From Jaminaea rosea (taxonomy: Eukaryota > Basidiomycota > Exobasidiomycetes > Microstromatales), in the NCBI RefSeq assembly GCF_003144245.1, contig NW_020289983.1, positions 558,001 through 622,000 of the forward strand: DNA of 64,000 bases, given 5' to 3'. Every line of letters starts with the position of its first letter. Position 1 is the first letter of the stretch. The translations under genes and the position numbers were made by a program. The notes below the pieces were generated by a model. The model searched no databases. It worked only from the letters and a program-made list of their open reading frames with translations, and was not told where the DNA came from. Positions 29,771 through 39,167 of this stretch are shown piece after piece.

Positions 29771-30948
29771 TCAAGCCTTCTTCGCCTCCTCTTTCAACAG
29801 GCCTTCCAACTCGCCTCCCTCCAAAATCGACTTGATCACCCCCGTACTCTGGTGCTTGAATCCCCACTCTTTGGTCAGCCTCTCCGGACGCGTGTAGCCA
29901 TTGTGCTCTTCGTCGAACACGACGCTGGTGAGGCAGGGAGCATATGGGTTTTCCTCCTTGCCTCCTACGGCAGCCTCGAAATCGTCTGGCGTGCTGATGG
30001 TGCGAACCGACGATGGAGAAGCGCCAGTGTGAGCCAGTACGCGCGAGGAGACGGCATCGATGTGCTCCTTCCAGCTGAAGGGCTCTGGTTCGGAGGGGAA
30101 GACGTAGTGTCTGCCCTTGCCCGTGGTAGCCGCCTCCTTCTCCAGCTCCTTGAGCGTGACGAGGTAGGTGCTGGCGACATCGTCCACACTGACTGCGTTC
30201 CATCCTCCGCGATGCCCCTCGGAGAGGACAAAGGGTCCGCGTGCGAGCATCGAGCGTGCGAGCATGGGGGTCTGGATGGAGAGGCGTGACCCAAAGGCAG
30301 AGGGCGAGATGCCGTAGATGAGGGGGGGCATGAGGATCACGGTGCGCTGTGCGTGGGATCAGGATGAGGATCAGCTCAGTCAACCTCGGAAGCGCACTCC
30401 TCCCTCGAACTCACGATGTTGTACTTCTGCTCCGCCTCATCATTCATAATGGCCTCACGCAATGGCCCATCGACCTGCCTATGATACGCATCCTTCCTCA
30501 TTCTCTTCTCAATCTCCTCATCCTGCCACGCATCCGAAACTTTCCTATCCTCCTTGCTCATCCCTGGCTCGCCCGCCCCAACGAGCTCGTCATTACCCGA
30601 CGTGTGAATGAAGATGGCCCTGCCCCGCGATGTGTCGCGCTGCTTAAGGCCGTCAGCCACCGCGAGGGCCGAGGGGGCATGGTCAGCCGTGGCTGCGTGG
30701 ATGATCACGTCTGCCGTCTTGGCGTGGCTGGCGATGAGATCCGTGTCATCCAGCGAGCCGAGGATCGTCTCGTGGATCCCCTGCGCCTTGAGCTGGTCGG
30801 CCTGCTCTTGACGACGGGTGAGGACTTTGATGTGGAAGTCGGAGGGACGCGATGCGAGGAGCTGAGAGAGGATCGTCCCGCCGATGAAGCCCGGGCCGAT
30901 GAGGAAGAGGGTGCGCTTGCCCGAGGGAATCGATGTGTGCGACGACAT
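29771..30948 (-). CDS. NAD(P)-binding Rossmann-fold protein (extended SDR / NmrA-like)
   Basis: Exons 30948-30415 and 30346-29771 give 369 residues; the 68-nt intron (GTGAGT...GCACAG) is phase 0. The N-terminus has the nucleotide-binding fold: TLFLIGPGFIGGTILSQLL, with the Gly-rich loop GPGFIGG (about 17-23), then IKVLTRRQEQ, DVIIHAATADH and IFIHTSGND. The second half, with VILMPPLIYGIS, GGWNAVSVDDVASTYL and HYVFPSEPEPFSWKE, follows the extended-SDR pattern of a structural or redox protein acting on small molecules. The canonical YxxxK pair of classical SDRs is not obvious: the nearest Tyr/Lys are within DAYHRQ and EQKYNIR. It may therefore be a regulator of NmrA type rather than an enzyme. 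Cytosolic; no targeting signal seen. Confidence 0.8.
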
Positions 30949-31528
30949 TGTTGCGTGTCTTGTTCTGGTGGTGAGGAGGAAAAGAAAAGAGGTGGAGAAG
31001 GCAGGCCTTCTTGAAGGTGGGGCAATGGCCTTAGACCCGGTCGACTTTTGGACGGCCAAACGCCGTGCAGCCGACGCTCGGGCCTCCTCCACCTTTGCGG
31101 CGGGGAGGAGAATTGACTCCGTTCCGTCTCCAATCCTTCTTGCTTCCTCTCCTCACCACCAAGTACTGCTCCCAACGTCAGTCAGGCGGCGGCTGATCGC
31201 TCTGATACAACATAGACTCGCTGCATAGAGTCAACCACGACTCTCGCGATTGGAGTCTAGCCGTCGCTTCCAAGGCTAGCTAGACGTCACTAGCGCGAAA
31301 AAGGACGACACAGCCTCGCAGCTTGGACGTCGAGTCAAGGCCGGTCTCTGGTTCTTCAAACGCGGCGCCGCCAACCTGGGTCCGGTCAACGCTTCACAAG
31401 CATTGCTTCCTTGCCCCAGCAGCGGCCATCGCATGCTACTTAGACCCAACGCACTCCCTCTCTCACCACTCATCGTCGCAAGATATCGGCTCAGTAATAC
31501 CCCAGCACGTCAACCTCTCGCACACGCA
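30949..31528. promoter_or_regulatory. Divergent promoter region, Rossmann protein / TatD gene
   Basis: 580 bp between the two start codons. An in-frame upstream ATG at 31433 could extend the TatD protein by 32 residues. No other gene seen. Confidence 0.4.
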
Positions 31529-32665
31529 ATGATCAATCCACGAACAGCAGCACGAGCGCAGTCCGGCGCGGCCAATGATCTCGCCGCTGCGGCATCATCC
31601 TCCTCCTCGTCCTCGTCTGCACCAGCGCCACGCCCTCCGCCCGCCTACATCGACATCGGCGCCAATCTGCTCGACGGCATGTATCGCGGCAAGTACCAAG
31701 GCAAAAAGTATCACGAGCCCGACCTCGACGCAGTCCTATCGCGCGCCCGCAAAGCCAACGTCGTAGCCCAGATAGTCACCTCTGGCTCTCTGAGCGAATC
31801 GCGCCAATCCATCTCGCTCTGCTCTCAGCCAGGCAAGGAGGACCTCTACTGCACGGTCGGCTGCCATCCGACTCGATCAAAGGAGGTGGCCAAGCATCCT
31901 GGCGGATTGAAGGCATACATGGCAGCGCTGGATGAGCTGTTGACGGAGCACTCCAAGCACAATGGCGGGAGAGTGGTCGCAGTCGGGGAATGCGGGTTGG
32001 ACTACGATCGACTCTTCTTCTCGACGGAGGAAGAGCAGAAGCCCGTCTTTGAGGCACAGCTAGACCTCGCGATCAAGCATCGACTGCCCTTGTTTCTGCA
32101 CAATCGCAACTCGACAAACGACTTCCTCGCCATCCTCGAGCCGCGTCTAGAAGAGCTCAAGGTCGCCCTCGCTCAAGGAGCACCACCACAGCCGGCGTTG
32201 CCGGAGGGCATGGCAGCTTCGCCGACGCCTGCTCATCGCGCCGGCGTAGTCCACTCCTTCACCGACTCGCGCGAGGAGATGGATCGTTTCCTCTCCCTCG
32301 GCTTCTACATCAGCGTGAATGGCTGCTCTCTCAAGACTGAAGACCAGCTCACCACCATAGCAGCCTGCCCCTTGGACCGCCTCATGCTAGAGACAGACGC
32401 CCCCTGGTGTTCCCTCAAAGCTAGTCACGCGAGCGCGAAGCACAAGGGTCATTACGGACAGGATTGGAAGGACATCTATGAGCCTGCGGCTGTGAAGAGG
32501 GAGAAGAAGGACGTAGCGGGGAATGAAGGGAAGATGGTCAAGGATCGTAATGAGCCTTGCGCTATTGGGCAGGTTAGTGGGGTGGTTGCGAGGCTGAAGG
32601 GAGCGGATGTGAGGCAGCTGGCCGAGGTGTGTGAGCGCAATACGAGGTGGGTCTTTGGGCTGTGA
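31529..32665 (+). CDS. TatD-family metal-dependent DNase (TATDN1-like)
   Basis: Single exon, 378 residues. TatD proteins are two-metal TIM-barrel nucleases (3'-5' exonuclease, roles in DNA repair and apoptosis in eukaryotes). The first metal motif is changed from HxH to the TATDN1-type IDIGANLLDGMY. Others follow as expected: VGCHPTRSKE, VVAVGECGLDYDRL (Glu ligand), RLPLFLHNRNS (His), GVVHSFTDS (His) and MLETDAPWC (Asp). Residues 17-38 form a Ser/Ala/Pro-rich leader. An in-frame ATG 32 codons upstream (31433) would add an Arg-containing, acid-free leader starting MLLRPNALPLSPLIVARYR, which resembles a mitochondrial presequence. I annotate the shorter form. Confidence 0.9.
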   Translation: MINPRTAARAQSGAANDLAAAASSSSSSSSAPAPRPPPAYIDIGANLLDGMYRGKYQGKKYHEPDLDAVLSRARKANVVAQIVTSGSLSESRQSISLCSQPGKEDLYCTVGCHPTRSKEVAKHPGGLKAYMAALDELLTEHSKHNGGRVVAVGECGLDYDRLFFSTEEEQKPVFEAQLDLAIKHRLPLFLHNRNSTNDFLAILEPRLEELKVALAQGAPPQPALPEGMAASPTPAHRAGVVHSFTDSREEMDRFLSLGFYISVNGCSLKTEDQLTTIAACPLDRLMLETDAPWCSLKASHASAKHKGHYGQDWKDIYEPAAVKREKKDVAGNEGKMVKDRNEPCAIGQVSGVVARLKGADVRQLAEVCERNTRWVFGL

Positions 32666-33333
32666 GTGCGTGGATAGCCATCTGCGATGTTGAGGGCGTG
32701 TAGCGCATTCCATCATACCCCAACATCTCAATCAGCAATGCATTGCGGCAACGATGTCTCTGATTGAACTGAGAACGACCACGCGGCGCGTCAACCTCGG
32801 CCTCGCGCTCGCCGTGCCGCACCTCGGCCTTTGCTCCTCGCTCTCTCTGCTCGCTCTTCTTTCACGCCCGCTTCGCACCTGCGCGACCCCGCACGGCGCA
32901 CCTCGCATCATCACGAGCGGCGGCGTCAGAGTGTGGCATAACGGCCGCCTGCCCGCTGGTCCAACGAACACTTGGCGGGCTGACAAAGAGGTGCCAGTGG
33001 GCGTGCGTCGTCTCAGCGAAGATGCTGTTTCAATGGACTCAGAGAAGGAGACGAGTGGGGAAAGAGTGAGAAAGCTAAGTCGCCTCCCGCCTCCCGCCTC
33101 CCCTGCCGTCTGCTTGCCTTTCCCCGCACGGCCTGGTTGAGGTGCAGCTTCGAAGCGTGTGCGTGCAGGACGACATCCATTGCCACTTCGTGTAGACCTG
33201 CCCTTCCTCTTGCTCCTTTACCTCCTCACCCTTGGTCACCTCTAATCGCACGCTTCGCACATACACACTCCCTACTTAGCGATCCTCCTCCCTCCCTATC
33301 ATCTAACCTCACATCTTTCCTCTCGCAGCCAAG
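32666..33333. other. Intergenic region with probable 5' UTR intron of the FAO gene
   Basis: About 670 bp. A 128-codon frame (32754-33140, +) has a hydrophobic middle but no domain and no support. The FAO start codon lies 5 bases after a good acceptor (TTCCTCTCGCAG, ending at about 33328). A 5' untranslated intron, or an unseen first exon, is therefore likely in the pyrimidine-rich stretch 33190-33328. Confidence 0.45.
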
Positions 33334-35773
33334 ATGGCCAACATCCCCGTCATCCGCCAGGCGAGCGACCTCTTCAACGAGGAGCAGACCAAGGTGAGCA
33401 GCGCGAGTCACTGCTTTCCTCACGCAGCATCCCGCTAACGTTGGCCTGACCCACGCAGGTGCTGCGCGCCATCACCTCGGCCATCGTCCCCAGTCTCTCT
33501 GGCCCTGAAGCCGCGGACCTCGTCGCCTCTCTCCCCGTAACCGCCTCTGAGCAGCAACGTGAGCTCGTCCACCAATTCGCAGCACATGGTTTTGGGGACA
33601 ATCCAGCGCTCGTTGACAAATTCTGCCGTCAAATGGGCTCCTCGCTGAGCGCAAAGACACGCGGCGACCTCTCGCTCCTCTTTACCCTGCTCTCCACCCG
33701 TTTGGGCTGTCTCGCCCTCACGGGGTCGTTTGGCCCCTTCTACGAGCTCGACGACAAGCGACGAATGGACGCCATCCAGAGCTGGGCCAACTCTCCCATT
33801 GGACTGCTCCAAAAGGCTGCCTCCGGTCTCAAGGGACTGTCGTTGATGATCTTCTATCGCGCCGACCCTCTCGCGTGGAAGGCTGTAGGCTACACGGATG
33901 GTGCCAACACCGACTGGCGTGAGGCGGCTCGAGAGGATGAGGAGGCACAGCAGCACTACAACTACACATTCGAGAACGATCGCATTTCCCGCCTGCCCCC
34001 GGAGGCGGACATTGTCGTCGACACGGAAGTCCTGGTCATCGGGTCAGGCGCGGGCGGAGGAGTCGCTGCTTCTTACCTCTCTCAACGAGGCCTCAAGTGC
34101 TTGGTGGTGGACAAGGGCATCTACCTCCGTCCCGAGGATATGCGCGGCAGTGAGGATGAGGGGTACACCTCCCTCTACGAGGCCGAAGGGATCATGCCCT
34201 CCGAGGACGGCAGCGTCAACGTTCTCGCTGGCTCGACGTTCGGCGGCGGCACCACGGTCAATTGGTCTGCCTCGCTCAAGCCTCGCCATTTTGTCCGCCG
34301 AACCTGGAATGAAAAGTACGGTGTGCCCTACTACACCACGCCGAGCTTCACCGACGACCTCAACTCGGTGTGCAACCGCATGGGCGTAGCCATCAAGCCG
34401 ATCAAGCACAACGTCTCGAATTCTCTCCTCGCTCTGGGCGCTCAGCGTGCAGGTCACCCCGTCGAGGCTGTGCCTCAGAACTCTGGCGGGCACACGCACG
34501 CCTGCGGCAAGTGCCAATTCGGCTGCGTCAATGGACAGAAGCAGGGTGGCGTCGTGACCTGGCTCAAGGACTGCGCCGAAAATGGCGGCGCTTTTATGAC
34601 CAACACGTACGTGGAGCGCATCCTCTTCGACCCGCAGAACAAGCGCAAAGCCGTCGGCGCCCTTGCGGTGGTAGATGGTCGCAAGATCACCATCCGCGCC
34701 TCCAAGGCAGTAGTCGTCTCCGCGGGCTCCATCCAGACCCCGGCTCTCCTGCTGCGCACCCCTGAGCTCAAGTACAACAAGATGATCGGCAAAACGCTTC
34801 ACCTTCACCCGACTACTATCGTGACTGGGTACTACGACTACCCAATTCGCCCGTGGGAGGGGAGCTTGCTTACCATTGTGGACAATGCGGCGGAGATGGT
34901 TGACCCGGCTGGCTGGGGTGCCAAGATTGAAATCATTGCCTCCAGCCCGGGCATTGCAGCCGCTTTCGCCAACTTCGAGTCGTCGCTGCAGCACAAGAAG
35001 TGCGTATCCCCGAGCCCGCGATAGCAAGCCTTGTCCCAAGCTGACCCCGTCCCCTTCGCTCGCCCATCCCTCTTGCCCCGCGCAGGAACATGCTCCGCTA
35101 CTCGCACTCCTACACAATGATCGTTCTCACCCGCGACCGCGACCCAGGGTCCATCGTCCTCGACTCGGACGGCAACGCACGCATTGAGTACTCGATCAGC
35201 AAGCACGAGCAGGAGTCCGCCCGCGTGGGTATCCTGCGAGCATGCGACGTCCACATGATGGCCGGCGCCTCCAAGATCGCCACCGCCCAGGTAGGTGTCC
35301 CGCCCTTTGAGCCCCGCCTCAAGGCTGCTGGGCCCACGCAGGCGGGCACCAGCGGCTCAAGGGCACAGCCGGAGAGCACGACGATCCCTTCCACCTCTGT
35401 GCCCGTGGAGAGCGTGCCCAACGACCTCAACGACCCGGCGTACATCGAGTGGCAAGCCAAGGTATCCGCCGTCGGCGGCAAGCCCTACAAGACTGCCTTC
35501 GGTTCGGCGCATCAGATGGCATCCTGCCGTATGTCTGGCTCCCCCTCGCTGGGCGCTTGCGACCCGCAGGGACGTGTTTGGGGAGCGAAGAACCTGTGGA
35601 TCGCAGACGCGAGCTCGTTGCCTGAGTCGAGTGGTGTGAACCCGATGATCACCACAATGGCCACCGCTTGGGGCATATCGAGGAATGTGGCCGATGAGCT
35701 GGGCGCCAAGTTCGGCGGAGACGTGCCTGCTAGGAGGGCGGCGGAGGAGGTTGGGCAGGGCGCGCGTCTGTAG
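33334..35773 (+). CDS. Long-chain fatty alcohol oxidase (GMC flavoenzyme, PTS1)
   Basis: Exons 33334-33393, 33459-34999 and 35086-35773 give 762 residues; intron phases are 0 and 2. Fatty alcohol oxidases convert long-chain alcohols to aldehydes with FAD and O2, in alkane and fatty-acid catabolism. The family N-terminal region of about 200 residues precedes the FAD loop VLVIGSGAGGGVAA (GSGAGGG at 215-221). Then come GSTFGGGTTVNW, the Cys-rich ACGKCQFGCVNGQK, VVVSAGSIQTPALLLRT and the C-terminal SAHQMASCRM and ESSGVNPMITTMATAW, with the catalytic His/Asn region. The length matches the family. The protein ends ARL, a fit to the peroxisomal PTS1 tripeptide. A membrane-leaning stretch (GLSLMIFY) lies near 145-152. 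Confidence 0.93.
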
Positions 35774-35915
35774 ACGCGTGTCACTCTTGTATCTACCTTG
35801 CCTCTGGACTCGTTGCGCTGCTTGTTTACCAATGGATACGTTTGCTTCGTCTCAGCGGGAGTGACTGAACGATGGTGTTGCTGCCGCTCGTAATGTTAAA
35901 GTGGGTGAATTGCAT

Positions 35916-36975
35916 TTAAGCTACCTGCGCGTCTCTGTCTGCCTCCTCCAGGCCGCAGCTCTGCCTCACCAGCCTTTCGACCCTCTCCTTCAAGTCGGGC
36001 AGCTCGTCTCGTTTCTGCCTCGCCTTCGCCAAGCTTGCCCGCTCCTCCTCACCAGCATCGTCCATCCCACCACCTGAATCCTCCATCGCGTGTCGCCTAG
36101 CCTCCCAGTCCGGGCCGAGCAGCATGTCGACGTTGAGTGAGTCGACCTCCTTGAGCAGGGAGCGAAGATTCGTGTCTGATGACGAGGCAGGGCTGCGACT
36201 GCGCGGGGAGGAGGAGCTCCCCTCATTCTCATCGACGTTGGGCAGATGCGGGGCTCCATTGGCGGTACCGCGAAGCTTTCGCATCCCTCCTCGTGCCATC
36301 TTGCCCGCTCTGGCTGCGGAACGCGATTGTCTTCCCTGCGAGGAGGACAAAGCTGAAGTCGAGGGTTCATTGCTCCTTGATGATGATGATGATCCTCCAA
36401 TGTCCTGCTCGTCCTCATTCCTCGCATCATTGACCATATTCCAATGCATCAGCGCCAGCACCTGACCACGCATGAATCCCCTGGCTCGACCGAGCGGGGC
36501 TGCCTGGTTGAACCCTTCGTCGAATCCTGACTGTAGGGCCGAGAGCTTGCCTGAGGTGATGCCTTCTCGGTAGCCGGTCTGCGGGCGCGGCGGAGAAGAG
36601 ACGAGGGATGGGGGCGAGAACGCTTTGGTCAGCATATGTGTGGACAGGACGGCCTGCGGAGGCACGCACATCGTAAAAGACTCGTTGCACCTTTGCTGAA
36701 TCGCGCGAAGTCATGTCCAGAGGGTGGCCGTGAGAGTCTGCTTCTTCGCCGGCATGGCCGTTGATGTTGAGGTTGCCGTGGACCTGAGGAGCTGGGACTT
36801 GATCCGCATCGTCCATCAGCCAGTCGTCGTCGTTGTCGTCGTCTCCATCGACCTCGTTACTCTCCGCCTCATTGTATGCAGGCGTTGTTATGGGCGAGAC
36901 ATCATGCCCCTCAGCCTCAACCTCGCTGCTGCGTCTGGCATCGCGTTGAGCGTCATCGACGAGTGCAATCGGCAT
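35916..36975 (-). CDS. Yae1-family protein (deca-GX3 motif)
   Basis: Exons 36975-36670 and 36578-35916 give 322 residues. The 91-nt intron (GTGCGT...CCGCAG) is phase 0. The Yae1 domain straddles the junction: VFYDTGYREGITSGKLSALQ, then SGFDEGFNQAAPLGRARGFM. It shows the repeating G-x-x-x-G pattern that defines the deca-GX3 family. Yae1 works with Lto1 as an adaptor that brings the Fe-S assembly machinery to the ribosome-recycling ATPase Rli1/ABCE1. The N-terminus is acidic (VDGDDDNDDDWLMDDADQVP). The C-terminal half is Ser-rich, then helical, with MDDAGEEERASLAKARQK. The start was set at MPIALVDD; the frame is open 13 codons further up but without an ATG. The protein is longer than yeast Yae1. 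Confidence 0.85.
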
Positions 36976-37261
36976 GGCTACGGGCGATGCCGCCTTGCTA
37001 AGGATGCGATTCACGCCCTAGGTGGCGGTTGAAGGTGAAGTCAGGGGTTGCAGGAGCAAGGCAGGAAGATCGGAGCGTAGCAACGAGGCGCTGGACGAGC
37101 AATTTAGGCGGGCGTTTCGAGGGCGGGGACAAAGAGGAGGGCAACACGACGGAAAGAGCCACGCGAGCAGCGCGATGGGCAGGGCCCGTCGACGAGCACT
37201 CGCAGCCTCGCAGCCTCGCAGCTTCGCACCTTACTACCATCGCACGCCATCCTCGCCTGCC
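36976..37261. promoter_or_regulatory. Divergent promoter, YAE1-like / TAF6
   Basis: 286 bp between the start codons. The TAF6 frame is open upstream and includes an in-frame ATG near 37172, which would add 30 residues and leave a shorter shared promoter. Confidence 0.4.
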
Positions 37262-38974
37262 ATGCCATCCGCCTCCTCCTCCTCCTCCGGACCCTCCTCC
37301 TCCACCTCCTCAAACACCCTCTTCCCTCCAGCATCCATCCAGCACATAGCCTCTACTTCCCTGCATTTCCCACAGCCCTTGCCCTCAAATGTCGCCCACT
37401 CCCTCGCCCAAGATGTGGAACATCGCCTGCGCCTCGTGATCCAAGACGCGGAGAAATTCATGCGTCACTCTCGACGCCATACACTCAGCACGGACGATGT
37501 CAAGCGTGCACTCGAGCTGAAAGGGATGGAGCCCATCTATGGATTTCTCCACCAGCACGCACGGCTGCGAAAAGGCTGGCATGCCGCGACGGGCAGTATC
37601 GTGTATAATGTCGAGGATGACGAGGTGGACATCGAGCAGCTCGCGCAGCAGGCGGTGGGGTCTTCGAGCAGGCTGCCGCGCTCCAAAGGAGTAGGATGGA
37701 AGGCGCACTGGCTCGCTGTGGAGGGGGTACAGCCCTTGATTCCAGAGAACCCAGCGCCCCTCCCTGCTACGACGAGCAGACCGACCGCAGCGCAAGACTC
37801 TACAGACCCTTATGCGGGATTGGCGTCGACGAGTACTACGGGGGCAGTGGCGGTCGCAACAGGTGGAAGCGCAGGGGCAACGCCGAATGCAACGACTCAG
37901 CCGCTGGTCAAGCACATCCTTTCGCGCGAGCTGCAAGTCTACTACCAGCGGCTCACCGAGGCGCTCGGTGCGGCGACAAAGGGCGAAGAGCGAGCTGACG
38001 ACGAGGAGGAAGAAGAAGACGATCCCACAACGCTCGCAGCCCTCTCCTCGCTGCGCTCCGACCCAGGTCTTCACCAGTTGGTCCCCTACCTCTGCCAATG
38101 GATCTCAACCACGATCGCATCAGCACTCTGCGCACCGGACGCCCTTCCCGCCCGTTCACGCATAATCACTCGTATGCAGCAGACCATCTCCTCCCTCCTC
38201 TTGAACCCGTCCGTCGCGATAGAGGGGTACGTCCACCTGCTCCTCCCACCCATTTTGTCCACTATGCTCTTCTCTGCCACCGACTACCCGACGAGGCTGA
38301 GGAGAGCAGGAGCGACTTTGCTGTCGGATGTGCTCAAGAAGCATGCAGATCGTTACCCGACCTTGAGGCCGAGAGTGGCGAGGGTCTTGCTAGAGGCGAC
38401 CTTCAAGGGGTTGGGCACAACCGAAGGAGAGGGAGGGGCCAAAGTAGAAGGAAATGCTGCTGGCGAGGACGAGGACGAGGACGAGGAGAACGCGCGTCGT
38501 CTTCCTACCGCTACCTTGGGTACGAAGCTGGGAGCCATCCTCGGTCTAGCAGCCTGCGGGGGTGGCATGCCCCGCGCCCTGCTACGGGCGACTTCGACGA
38601 CCAGCGCCACGGCAGGGGATCCCGAGCCGGGAGAGGATGGGCGCGACCTTGGCAGCAAGTTCCGCCAGCTTGGATCATGGATTCAGGCGCAGCGCGATGT
38701 CCAACAAAACGTTGCGACGCTCGAGGCTGATACGGCCGCTGCCGTGCGGGATTGTCTCGAGCAGGTAGCAGGAGAGAGCGAAGAGAGTAGCGCCGATGAG
38801 ACGGGTGACGACGCAGCTTTGCGCAGACGATATGGCGATTTCTGGGCCGAAAAGTATGCCAGCGAGCCTCGTGCGCTGAGAGGACTGAGGAATGCTTTGG
38901 TCACGCGCGGAGCTGAGGAGAAGAGAGAGGAGCAGCAAGTAAGGAAGGAGGGAGATGTGGAGATGGAGGAGTAG
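37262..38974 (+). CDS. TAF6: Transcription initiation factor TFIID / SAGA subunit TAF6
   Basis: Single exon, 570 residues. TAF6 pairs with TAF9 through a histone fold in TFIID and, in fungi, SAGA. The H4-like histone fold is visible near residues 20-95: SIQHIASTSLHF, LAQDVEHRLRLVIQDAEKFM, RHSRRHTLSTDDVKRALELK. The family-specific linker PIYGF follows, then VYNVEDDEVDI. The C-terminal HEAT domain (about 215-480) starts LVKHILSRELQVYYQRLTEA and continues with SDPGLHQLVPYLCQWI and GYVHLLLPPILSTMLFS. Two acidic insertions interrupt it (DDEEEEEDD near 240; GEDEDEDEEN near 400), and the C-terminus is charged. An upstream in-frame ATG exists at about 37172. I chose the ATG that leaves the histone fold near the N-terminus, as is usual. 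Confidence 0.93.
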   Translation: MPSASSSSSGPSSSTSSNTLFPPASIQHIASTSLHFPQPLPSNVAHSLAQDVEHRLRLVIQDAEKFMRHSRRHTLSTDDVKRALELKGMEPIYGFLHQHARLRKGWHAATGSIVYNVEDDEVDIEQLAQQAVGSSSRLPRSKGVGWKAHWLAVEGVQPLIPENPAPLPATTSRPTAAQDSTDPYAGLASTSTTGAVAVATGGSAGATPNATTQPLVKHILSRELQVYYQRLTEALGAATKGEERADDEEEEEDDPTTLAALSSLRSDPGLHQLVPYLCQWISTTIASALCAPDALPARSRIITRMQQTISSLLLNPSVAIEGYVHLLLPPILSTMLFSATDYPTRLRRAGATLLSDVLKKHADRYPTLRPRVARVLLEATFKGLGTTEGEGGAKVEGNAAGEDEDEDEENARRLPTATLGTKLGAILGLAACGGGMPRALLRATSTTSATAGDPEPGEDGRDLGSKFRQLGSWIQAQRDVQQNVATLEADTAAAVRDCLEQVAGESEESSADETGDDAALRRRYGDFWAEKYASEPRALRGLRNALVTRGAEEKREEQQVRKEGDVEMEE

Positions 38975-39167
38975 CTGTGATGCCAGCTTAAGATGCACGA
39001 GAGGACAAGAATGAGTATCATTGTTCATCATCACCGCCACCGCCGCCGCCGCGAGAGCAGTAGCAAGCCGGCTCACTGAGAGGCACTCAACACTGCCTTG
39101 TGAAAGAAGCGGGCAGCCAGCTTCCCCAAGGCCGCACGCGGGGCGAGAACACAAAGTCCATCTACCT

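Noticed and set aside
32754-33140. A 128-codon + frame between TatD and FAO genes
   Set aside because: No domain, no signal peptide and no splice support; it lies where the FAO promoter or 5' untranslated intron must be.
34044-35117. A 357-codon frame on - opposite the fatty alcohol oxidase
   Set aside because: Antisense shadow; the + strand carries conserved GMC motifs and consistent introns.
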